Source: Bacillota bacterium (GTDB lineage Bacteria; Bacillota; Clostridia; Christensenellales; CAG-138). From it: a stretch of 9,451 nucleotides of DNA. The DNA lies in the NCBI GenBank assembly GCA_023416895.1, contig JAEZGQ010000034.1, positions 1 through 9,451 of the forward strand, read 5' to 3'. The translations under genes and the position numbers were made by a program. The notes under the pieces were generated by a model. That model had not been told where the DNA came from, searched no databases, and was given only the letters and a program-made list of their open reading frames with translations. How positions within the stretch are numbered: the stretch's first letter is position 1; every line of letters begins with the position of its first letter. Of the stretch, positions 1 to 6,128 are shown in pieces.

Positions 1-2273
1 AGGTTATGCTGCGCACCGAGTCGCTTATCGGCCGTTCCACGCGCCAGTTTACCGACAGCTTCGGCTATACCCCTTCCACAAAAAAGGTGCTCGAGTTGAG
101 CCTCTATGAATCCAAAACGCTCAAAACAAGCTACATCGGCACAGAGCACGTTCTCCTTGCCATTTTGCGCGAGCGCGACTGCGCGGCCGCGCGTATGCTT
201 GAAGGGTTTGGCGTAACGCTTGCAGCCGTACAGGCGCACTTGCCCGATAATACGCAGCAATACAAGCATGCCCCGGTTGCGGAACCCGAGGCAGAACGCC
301 CAGCAACGCCCGCTCTTGATCAATTCGGAAGCGATTTGACGGCCCTCGCTTATGAAGGCACGCTTGACCCGGTGATTGGCCGCGAAACGGAAATACAGCG
401 CATCGTTCAAATTTTGAGCCGACGTACCAAAAACAATCCGGTGCTTTTGGGCGATCCGGGCGTTGGAAAAAGCGCCATCGTCGAAGGGCTTGCACAATGC
501 ATCGCCACGGGAAACATCCCGGAGTCGCTTCGCGGCAAGCGCCTCATCTCCCTTGACCTTTCCGGCATGGTCGCGGGCGCAAAGTACCGCGGCGATTTTG
601 AAGAGCGCCTCAAAGCCGCAATTTCAGAGCTTCGCCAAAATGGCGACGTGATTTTGTTCATCGACGAGCTTCATACCATTGTCGGCGCGGGCGCCACAAA
701 CGGAAGCATCGACGCTTCCAACATTTTGAAACCCGCGCTTGCACGCGGCGAAATACAGGTAGTCGGCGCCACCACGCTCGACGAATACCGTCGGCACATC
801 GAGAAAGACGCCGCGCTTGAGCGCCGTTTCCAGCCGGTAACCGTCGGCGAACCCTCCGTCGAAGAAGCCGTAAAAATCCTTTTCGGCCTGCGCGACCGTT
901 ATGAGGCGCATCACCGCGCCAGCATCACCGACGAAGCAATTCGCGCCGCAGTCGAGCTTTCTTCACGCTACATCCCCGATCGGTTTTTGCCGGATAAGGC
1001 CATTGACATCATGGATGAGGCTGCAAGCCGCGTGCGCCTGACAGCATTCAGCCAACCGCCCGATTTGAAACGCCTTGAGCTGAAGCTTGAAGCGCTGTTC
1101 AAGGAAAAAGAAGAAGCCGTCAATAACCAAAACTTTGAGCGCGCCGCCGCCGTACGCGATGAAGAATTGAAGCTGAAAGCTAGCATGCGCGCCCTTAAGG
1201 AGGACTGGGAGGCAAAGCAGCGGAACTTTGACTTTACCGTGACCGAAAGAGATATTGCCGAAGTTGTAAACGCTTGGACAGGCATTCCCGTGCAGCAGCT
1301 CACCGCGGATGAAAGCCAGCGACTCATGCATTTGGAAGAAAAGCTCCACGAGCGCGTCGTTGGGCAAAACGAAGCGGTCGTGGCGGTTTGCCGCGCCATC
1401 CGCCGCGCACGAGCAGGGCTTAAAGACCCAAAACGTCCCATCGGCTCGTATATGTTCCTAGGCCCCACGGGGGTCGGTAAAACAGAGCTTAGCCGCGCGC
1501 TTAGTGAAGCGCTTTTCGGCGATGAAAACGCGCTTATCAGGCTCGACATGTCGGAATACATGGAGGCGCACAGCGTCAGTAAGCTTTTCGGGCCTCCGCC
1601 CGGGTACGTCGGCTATGAGGATGGCGGCCAGTTGACCGAACGCGTAAGAAGAAAGCCCTACAGCGTGGTGCTTCTTGACGAAATCGAAAAGGCGCATCCT
1701 GATGTGTTCAACGCGCTGTTACAGGTGCTTGAAGACGGCAGGCTAACGGATTCAAAAGGCAGGCTTGTGGACTTTAAAAACACCGTTATTATCATGACCT
1801 CAAACACGGGTGCTGATAAACTCCACAAAGCGTCCGCCGTAGGGTTTATCTCTTATACGCCCGCTGCCACCTACGAACGCATGCGCGAGGAAATGCTCGG
1901 CGAACTCAAAAAAACCTTCCGGCCCGAATTTTTAAACCGCATCGACGAAATCATTGTGTTCCGCCCGCTTGAACAGGAGCAATCTACTCAGATTGCGAGG
2001 CTTATGCTCAACAGCGTCGCGCAGCGCCTCGCAGCCCGCGGCATAGAGGTTTCTTTTTCCGTTGCTGCAGCCGCTTTTCTTGCAAATGCAGGCTTCGATC
2101 CGGTATACGGCGCGCGCCCGTTGCGTCGCGCCATACAACAGCAGGTAGAGGACCGTTTGAGCGAAGAAATTCTTTGCGGACGCATCTATTTAGGCGAGCG
2201 CGTGCTTGTGGATGCGGATGAAGAAGGGTTAAGCATTGTACCCCAATCTGCACATATTGTCGAAGCTACCTAG
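1..2273 (+). CDS. clpC: ClpC-type AAA+ protease unfoldase, 5' end outside window
   Basis: Hsp100 ATPase that unfolds proteins and feeds them to the ClpP peptidase in the cytoplasm. Numbering is from the ATG at 6. The reading frame is open to the left edge, and residues 5-10 (ESLIGR) match the junction between the two N-domain repeats of ClpC. That ATG is therefore internal; the first repeat and the true start lie outside. The second N repeat contains YIGTEHVLLAIL. D1 has Walker A GDPGVGKS (149-156), pore loop KYRG and Walker B LFIDE (about 217). A short middle segment with UVR-like sequence (about 361-397) fits ClpC rather than ClpB. D2 has Walker A GPTGVGKT (486-493), pore loop GYVG and Walker B VVLLDE (554-559). 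VGF at 612-614 sits where ClpC carries its ClpP-docking loop, so ClpP partnership is likely. Both ATPase sites look intact. No ctsR, mcsA or mcsB is in the window; they could lie to the left. Confidence 0.96.
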   Translation, partial: VMLRTESLIGRSTRQFTDSFGYTPSTKKVLELSLYESKTLKTSYIGTEHVLLAILRERDCAAARMLEGFGVTLAAVQAHLPDNTQQYKHAPVAEPEAERPATPALDQFGSDLTALAYEGTLDPVIGRETEIQRIVQILSRRTKNNPVLLGDPGVGKSAIVEGLAQCIATGNIPESLRGKRLISLDLSGMVAGAKYRGDFEERLKAAISELRQNGDVILFIDELHTIVGAGATNGSIDASNILKPALARGEIQVVGATTLDEYRRHIEKDAALERRFQPVTVGEPSVEEAVKILFGLRDRYEAHHRASITDEAIRAAVELSSRYIPDRFLPDKAIDIMDEAASRVRLTAFSQPPDLKRLELKLEALFKEKEEAVNNQNFERAAAVRDEELKLKASMRALKEDWEAKQRNFDFTVTERDIAEVVNAWTGIPVQQLTADESQRLMHLEEKLHERVVGQNEAVVAVCRAIRRARAGLKDPKRPIGSYMFLGPTGVGKTELSRALSEALFGDENALIRLDMSEYMEAHSVSKLFGPPPGYVGYEDGGQLTERVRRKPYSVVLLDEIEKAHPDVFNALLQVLEDGRLTDSKGRLVDFKNTVIIMTSNTGADKLHKASAVGFISYTPAATYERMREEMLGELKKTFRPEFLNRIDEIIVFRPLEQEQSTQIARLMLNSVAQRLAARGIEVSFSVAAAAFLANAGFDPVYGARPLRRAIQQQVEDRLSEEILCGRIYLGERVLVDADEEGLSIVPQSAHIVEAT

Positions 2274-2356
2274 GCAATATTTCCCACCGCGCAGTTTACG
2301 AATGCACACCTTCCCCGTTTACTTAAGAACAGTTCACAATTTGTTTATGGATACTA

Positions 2357-2418
2357 CCGTTACAAATTTAGCCGAAAATGATAAAATAATCCCGTAATCC
2401 AAACTGAATTTAACGGGG
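2357..2418 (+). other. inverted repeats around the amidase ribosome site
   Basis: CCGTTA..AATT (2357-2368) is complementary to AATTTAACGG (2407-2416), apart from a two-base bulge. CCCGT (2391-2395) is complementary to ACGGG (2413-2417). The two pairings use the same right-hand segment, so they exclude each other, and both cover the GGGG that is the only ribosome-site candidate for the gene at 2422. The pairings are seen; a regulatory role is inferred. Confidence 0.3.
2360..2387 (+). promoter_or_regulatory. weak candidate promoter before the amidase
   Basis: The 148-base gap after clpC is AT-rich just before the amidase. TTACAA (2360-2365) and TAAAAT (2382-2387) are 16 bases apart and could be -35 and -10 boxes. 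The -35 match is poor (3 of 6). No intrinsic terminator is visible after clpC, so read-through from clpC is an alternative. Confidence 0.25.
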
Positions 2419-2421
2419 CCT

Positions 2422-3429
2422 ATGTTTACTGCTTCCAAAAAACTGTTTTTGATCGTCTTGACAGCGGCGCTTCTTTTTACGAGCGGCGCGGCTTTTGCAT
2501 TCCCCGCGGTTCCGCAAGGCGCGCTTTCACTTGGGGACTATGGCGAAGAAGTTGTCTTTTTGCAAAAAGAATTGCAGGCGGCCGGCTTTTACTTTGGCGA
2601 AGCCACCGGTCTTTACGACGAAGCCACACGCACTTCCGTAGCAACGCTCCAAACCCTTCTGGGCGTTCGGCCTGACGGCAAATTTGGCATCATCACCTAT
2701 TACGCTTATATGGCGGCGCTTGAGCAGCGTCTTATCATTCCTTCCTATCCCGTAGAAAACGAAGCTTCCCTCAGAGCGCTCAGCGGCGTTGTTATCGGCA
2801 TTGATCCGGGGCATCAGGCGGAAGCGGATATCGCGCTTGAACGGGTCAGTCCCTTTTCCGACGTGCTTTTAAAGCCACGCATGAGCGGAGGTGCTGTTGG
2901 TGTAAAAACCGGCACGCAGGAGTCGCTCATTAATCTTTTGATCGCCGAAAAGCTGCAAAAACTTCTCAGCGACGCGGGCGCGACGGTCGTTATGAGTCGC
3001 ATCTCGCAGGAGGTCTCCGTTTCCAATGCCGAGCGCGCCGCGCTTATGAACCAAAGCAGCGTTTCGCTTTGGATTAGGCTCCATTGCGATGCTTCTACCA
3101 ACGCAAACGTTTCCGGCGCTTGCGTGCTTACCCCTTCTTCCGACGAATCACCTTCTATTTATAACCGTAGCCTTGCCCTTGCACAATTTGTGCTCGGCAG
3201 CTTTTGTGCTTCTACCGGTGCGAAAAACCTCGGTGTTTTCGAGCTCAACAACCAAACCGGTTTCAACTGGTCGCAAAGCCCTGTTGTCACACTTGAGATG
3301 GGGCACCTTTCAAATGCCTGTGACGACGTACGGCTCAATCGCGACGCTTATCAAAACGCCTGTGCACAAGGAATTCTCGGCGGAATCGCAGCCTACCTTG
3401 AAGCAGAACAGGTACTAAATATCCAATGA
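2422..3429 (+). CDS. secreted N-acetylmuramoyl-L-alanine amidase (PG-binding + Amidase_3)
   Basis: Exported zinc hydrolase expected to cut the amide bond between N-acetylmuramic acid and L-alanine in peptidoglycan. Residues 1-27 form a signal peptide (KK, hydrophobic stretch, then AFA before FP), which supports the ATG at 2422 despite a weak, close ribosome site (GGGG, 3 bases away). Residues about 35-98 resemble a PG_binding_1 domain (LGDYGEEVVFLQKEL, then GLYDEATRTSVATLQ). The Amidase_3 domain follows: IDPGH with zinc ligand His131, TQES with Glu167, RLHCDA with His221, and catalytic Glu292 in TLEMGHLSN. All key residues are present. The His-to-Glu spacing (36 residues) is longer than in the simplest family members, which I recall in a clostridial DPGHQ subgroup. 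The stop overlaps the open frame of the next gene, so the two are probably co-expressed. Substrate and cell-cycle role (division, sporulation or turnover) cannot be told from sequence. Confidence 0.92.
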   Translation: MFTASKKLFLIVLTAALLFTSGAAFAFPAVPQGALSLGDYGEEVVFLQKELQAAGFYFGEATGLYDEATRTSVATLQTLLGVRPDGKFGIITYYAYMAALEQRLIIPSYPVENEASLRALSGVVIGIDPGHQAEADIALERVSPFSDVLLKPRMSGGAVGVKTGTQESLINLLIAEKLQKLLSDAGATVVMSRISQEVSVSNAERAALMNQSSVSLWIRLHCDASTNANVSGACVLTPSSDESPSIYNRSLALAQFVLGSFCASTGAKNLGVFELNNQTGFNWSQSPVVTLEMGHLSNACDDVRLNRDAYQNACAQGILGGIAAYLEAEQVLNIQ

Positions 3430-3431
3430 TC

Positions 3432-3446
3432 GAGGGGAAAAGCTTG
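3432..3446 (+). promoter_or_regulatory. ribosome site favouring a TTG start
   Basis: GAGGGG at 3432-3437 lies 6 bases before TTG at 3444. The upstream in-frame ATG at 3426, which overlaps the amidase stop as ATGA, has no comparable purine-rich site at normal distance. This favours TTG, although reinitiation at the ATG cannot be excluded. Confidence 0.55.
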
Positions 3447-4343
3447 CAAAAAAAACACTCGGTTCGGCCGCGCGGTTCGCGGCTCGTTTTTTATGGCGCA
3501 ACACTTTTGATGCTTGCGTCTGCTTTTGCTTTAAGCTCCTGTTCCTCCGTAACGCAAACGCCTCTTACTTCGCCCGTCGCCTCCCCTTCAGCTTCCCCCA
3601 TTGTGTCCGTTTCGCCCGGCACTGAGGCTTCATCTACGCAAGCCCATTCCGCTTCCCCTGCCGCTTCCGGCGTCGAGGAAACTTCCTCCACGCCTCTTCC
3701 CACCAATCCCGTGCGGGTTTTTTACCTTTCGTTTCTTTCGGATACCGAAGCAAATCGTGACGCGTTTGAACACGCGCTATCAAAAAGCGGAATCGACGCG
3801 CTGAACGCGCTGATGGAGCTTTGCGAGATGGACGCTTACCTTTCCAAAGCACCGCTGAGCGTCGGCAGCCTTCTTTTTGAAACAAGCGCCTACAATGGCA
3901 CTCTATCGGCACCACAGGGTACGGGTACCCTAAATCCGGATTCAGGGGAATTCACGTTTTTCTATGCGAGTGGCAGTGTGCTTAACGGTGTGCTGGAAGA
4001 GAACCGCATGGGCTGCTACGCGCTTGATTCCGGCGGTGGGTTTGTATACATGGTTCGCATGGAAAAGGCCGAAAGTGACTGGCTGGTTTGCGTGGATACG
4101 ACGGCCCGGCGGATTTTAGCGCAGTGGGGCGATACCAATCGCTTTGTAAGCTTTTCCAATACATTTGATCCATACTTGCCGCAAACAAGCCAAAATGGCG
4201 CTTCCCCATGGGGAGAAGCCTCTCCGGTGATGAAATTTGCGGTAGAAAACTGGTACGACTTTTCATGGGATGCGCTTTCAAACGGCGCAGTCTCCGTTTT
4301 TTCCGTTACTGGCGAAACGCTTACGGCTTCTTCCTCCCCCTGA
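3444..4343 (+). CDS. lipoprotein of unknown function
   Basis: I do not recognise the folded domain. The N-terminus is a lipoprotein signal: basic KKHSVRPRGSR, a hydrophobic stretch, then lipobox LSSC with the lipidated cysteine at residue 33 (39 if the ATG at 3426 is used). It should sit on the outer face of the membrane. A linker of about 55 residues rich in Ser, Pro, Ala and Thr follows, then a roughly 200-residue domain starting near VRVFYLSFLSDTEANRD. That domain contains aromatic beta-like stretches (FTFFYASGS, GGGFVYMVRMEKAESDWLVCVD) but no motif I can name. It starts just after the amidase stop and ends 32 bases before a strong terminator, so it is the last gene of that unit. A link to amidase activity or localisation is suggested only by position. 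The start is uncertain between ATG 3426 and TTG 3444; the ribosome site favours TTG. Confidence 0.8.
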   Translation: MQKKHSVRPRGSRLVFYGATLLMLASAFALSSCSSVTQTPLTSPVASPSASPIVSVSPGTEASSTQAHSASPAASGVEETSSTPLPTNPVRVFYLSFLSDTEANRDAFEHALSKSGIDALNALMELCEMDAYLSKAPLSVGSLLFETSAYNGTLSAPQGTGTLNPDSGEFTFFYASGSVLNGVLEENRMGCYALDSGGGFVYMVRMEKAESDWLVCVDTTARRILAQWGDTNRFVSFSNTFDPYLPQTSQNGASPWGEASPVMKFAVENWYDFSWDALSNGAVSVFSVTGETLTASSSP

Positions 4344-4375
4344 CGGCATTCAACTTAAAATATTCAAAACATCCT

Positions 4376-4400
4376 GCATCCGGTTTCGGATGCGTTTTTT
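4376..4400 (+). terminator. intrinsic terminator after the amidase-lipoprotein pair
   Basis: A perfect 7-bp stem, GCATCCG (4376-4382) with CGGATGC (4387-4393), has a GTTT loop and is followed by G then six T. It lies 32 bases after the lipoprotein stop, the classic rho-independent form. Confidence 0.92.
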
Positions 4401-4413
4401 ATATGCGCAAATT

Positions 4414-4450
4414 AAAAAATGGCTGTTTTCTCTGCCATATTTTGTACAAA
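4414..4450. repeat. imperfect hairpin and TTTGTACAAA palindrome upstream of htrA
   Basis: AAAAAATGGC (4414-4423) pairs with GCCATATTTT (4434-4443) with one mismatch and a 10-base loop. It overlaps TTTGTACAAA (4441-4450), a perfect 10-base palindrome. The pair lies between the preceding terminator and the htrA promoter. It could be a back-up terminator or an operator; the sequence alone does not decide. Confidence 0.35.
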
Positions 4451-4502
4451 TTCCTCCACCAAAATGGCGCATTGGTGTGATGATACGGCCAAAATCCATG
4501 GA

Positions 4503-4508
4503 TATAAT
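4503..4508 (+). promoter_or_regulatory. htrA: -10 box of the htrA promoter
   Basis: A perfect TATAAT lies 30 bases before the htrA start codon. Initiation a few bases downstream would give a leader of roughly 24 bases that contains the ribosome site. No good -35 box is visible at 16-18 bases, and an upstream TG is one base too far for a canonical extended -10. The promoter may need an activator. Confidence 0.5.
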
Positions 4509-4538
4509 GAGAGCATCACAGAAAGGAGTATTGATGTT

Positions 4539-5864
4539 ATGGAAAACAACTGGTATAGAAACCAAGAACATATGCCTGTAAACGAGGAACATACCGCTCC
4601 CATTACCGGCGCACAATATATGCCCGCTGAACCTCCGCGCCCCAAAAAGCAAGCGAAAGCCGTTACATGGACGCAAATGATCGTGGCACTTCTGGTGGTC
4701 GGCCTTTTGAGCGGTGGTTTGGGCGCACTCATCGTAGGCGGTTCCCAAAACAATTTGCAGTCCTCAAACGGCGCCGCGGTGCTTGCCACGCCTGAGCAAA
4801 GCACCTCCACTCCCGGAGGCGGCACAAATACATCTTCTGCGGCGGCGCCATCATCCGGCATTAAAATGAGCGGCTCTGCAACCGCATCCAACTACGATTC
4901 CACCACGCAGATGCTTCAAAACTCCATGGCGAGCGTTGTAGGCATTTACATTGAACAAACCGCCTACAACATGAACGGACAGGAAACGACCGAGGAAACC
5001 GGAAGCGGCTCGGGCGTAATCATCACCTCCGACGGGTATATTGTTACCAACAACCATGTGGTGGAGGGTGCAAGCGGCCTTAAAGTATACCTGCAAGACG
5101 GTACAGAATACGAAGGCACCGTTGTGGGTACGGACGAGCTCACTGACCTTGCGGTTATAAAAATTGAAACGACCGGCCTTCCCGCTGCAACTTTGGGCAA
5201 TTCGAGCAGCGTGCTCGTAGGTGAAACCGTGTACGCCATCGGCAATCCGCTGGGTGTGTTTACAAGTAGCGTTTCCGCCGGCATCGTGAGCGGCCTCAAC
5301 CGCACGCTTGAAGTAGAAGGCCAGAACATGACCCTAATGCAGACGGACGCTTCCGTCAACCCGGGCAACTCCGGCGGCGGTTTGTTCAACGCGAACGGCG
5401 AGCTGATCGGCATCGTCAACGCAAAGAGCCTTGGCGTTGACGTGGAAGGTCTCGGGTTTGCCATTCCCATCGACGACGCAAAGCCCGTGATCGTTGACCT
5501 GATTGACCTTGGTTATGTAAGTGGCAGGCCTTTCCTTGGTATCACGTTGCAGGAAATCAACCTTGTTGAATCCTCCGGCAACAATCAAGGCGGCTACTTC
5601 CCCTTCTATATGCCCTCCAGCTATGTAACCCGTATACAGGTGATGTCGGTCATGGAAGGCGGTGCTGCGCAAGCGGCAGGCATGTTGGTTAACGATATCA
5701 TCCTTGCCATCAACGACACGGAAATCAACGGTTCAAGCGAACTTGCTGCCGCGCTTTATGAATATAAAATCGGCGATGTGGTAACAATAACCGTGCAGAG
5801 AGGTAGCGAACAGGTGAATTTACAGGTCACGCTTGCGGAGCGCCCCGCTACGGCAAACAACTGA
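4539..5864 (+). CDS. htrA: membrane-anchored HtrA/DegP-like serine protease with PDZ domain
   Basis: Trypsin-like protease that degrades or refolds damaged proteins at the outer face of the membrane. The ATG at 4539 follows AAAGGAG (4522-4528) by 10 bases; the frame is open further left but has no comparable site, so this start gives 441 residues. Order: a cytoplasmic Pro/Lys-containing tail (1-44), one membrane anchor (about 47-68), a Ser/Thr/Gly-rich linker, then the protease domain. The triad is complete: His173 in TNNHVV, Asp203 in LTDLAVIK, Ser278 in NPGNSGGG. A single PDZ domain runs from about 330 to 437 (GRPFLGI, then GAAQAAGMLVNDIILAINDT). Length and order are normal for Firmicutes HtrA. 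It has its own promoter and shares a terminator with the opposing genes. No CssR-type operator was identified. Which HtrA paralogue this is cannot be told. Confidence 0.96.
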   Translation: MENNWYRNQEHMPVNEEHTAPITGAQYMPAEPPRPKKQAKAVTWTQMIVALLVVGLLSGGLGALIVGGSQNNLQSSNGAAVLATPEQSTSTPGGGTNTSSAAAPSSGIKMSGSATASNYDSTTQMLQNSMASVVGIYIEQTAYNMNGQETTEETGSGSGVIITSDGYIVTNNHVVEGASGLKVYLQDGTEYEGTVVGTDELTDLAVIKIETTGLPAATLGNSSSVLVGETVYAIGNPLGVFTSSVSAGIVSGLNRTLEVEGQNMTLMQTDASVNPGNSGGGLFNANGELIGIVNAKSLGVDVEGLGFAIPIDDAKPVIVDLIDLGYVSGRPFLGITLQEINLVESSGNNQGGYFPFYMPSSYVTRIQVMSVMEGGAAQAAGMLVNDIILAINDTEINGSSELAAALYEYKIGDVVTITVQRGSEQVNLQVTLAERPATANN

Positions 5865-5866
5865 CG

Positions 5867-5943
5867 GTCATTCCGACGGGAGCCCCCACTCCCACGATGA
5901 CATACCCCCAACCATCTTGATGCCGTGGCTCCCCAACACGGCA
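5867..5943. repeat. two further hairpins in the htrA 3' region
   Basis: GTCAT (5867-5871) pairs with ATGAC (5897-5901), enclosing GGGAG (5878-5882) paired with CTCCC (5889-5893) around a CCCCCA loop. Next, TGCCGTG (5921-5927) pairs perfectly with CACGGCA (5937-5943). Neither has a T tract, so they are not terminators themselves. They would be part of the htrA 3' untranslated region. Confidence 0.45.
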
Positions 5944-5946
5944 AAA

Positions 5947-5976
5947 CAAAAGAGCGGCTCTTAGGCCGCTCTTTTG
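5947..5976. terminator. bidirectional intrinsic terminator between convergent units
   Basis: A perfect 12-bp stem, CAAAAGAGCGGC (5947-5958) with GCCGCTCTTTTG (5965-5976), has the loop TCTTAG. T-rich sequence follows on both strands: CTTT on the plus strand, and TTTT on the minus strand from 5943-5946. It lies 82 bases after the htrA stop and 33 bases after the last minus-strand gene, so it can end both units. Confidence 0.9.
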
Positions 5977-6009
5977 CTTTGAAAACACACAAAGTAAAAT
6001 GATCTTTAC

Positions 6010-6102
6010 TTAATACACAATACCCATGATCACACCGAACACAACGCCCGCCAGCATCAGAAGCACAATCACAAGGGAAAGTACGCGGATTTTCCTGCTC
6101 AA
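6010..6102 (-). CDS. 30-residue single-membrane-span microprotein, TTG start
   Basis: A small gene that length cut-offs would miss. TTG at 6102 is followed by codons for SRKIR and about 23 mostly hydrophobic residues (VLSLVIVLLMLAGVVFGVIM), then GIVY and TAA. The basic N-terminus and uniform hydrophobic core predict one membrane helix with the N-terminus inside. AAGGAAGG (6119-6112) is a strong ribosome site 9 bases before the TTG, and an in-frame TGA at 6111-6109 rules out any longer start. It begins 26 bases after the propeller gene stop and is the last gene before the shared terminator, so it is probably in the same transcript. I cannot assign a family. Similar tiny membrane proteins, such as the Firmicutes stressosome protein Prli42, exist, but I see nothing that establishes homology. 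Confidence 0.65.
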   Translation of the reverse strand: MSRKIRVLSLVIVLLMLAGVVFGVIMGIVY

Positions 6103-6128
6103 GTCAATTCACCTTCCTTTTCTGGCAT

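Noticed and set aside
6..8. ATG at 6 as the start of clpC
   Set aside because: The frame is open to the edge and the next residues match the middle of the ClpC N-domain, so the start is outside the window.
968..1561. 197-codon minus-strand frame inside clpC
   Set aside because: It is a mirror of strongly conserved ClpC coding sequence, with no ribosome site or recognisable protein features.
3540..3710. Repeated TTCCCC/CTTCC-like bases as a DNA repeat array
   Set aside because: They encode the Ser/Pro-rich linker of the lipoprotein, with irregular spacing and no fixed unit.
4270..4581. 103-codon plus-strand frame spanning the lipoprotein end and the htrA start
   Set aside because: It runs through a terminator and a promoter, and overlaps two well-supported genes in another frame.
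5992..6011. Inverted repeat AAGTAAA/TTTACTT at the microprotein stop as a terminator
   Set aside because: The stem is almost all A-T with no T tract, and a far stronger terminator lies just beyond.
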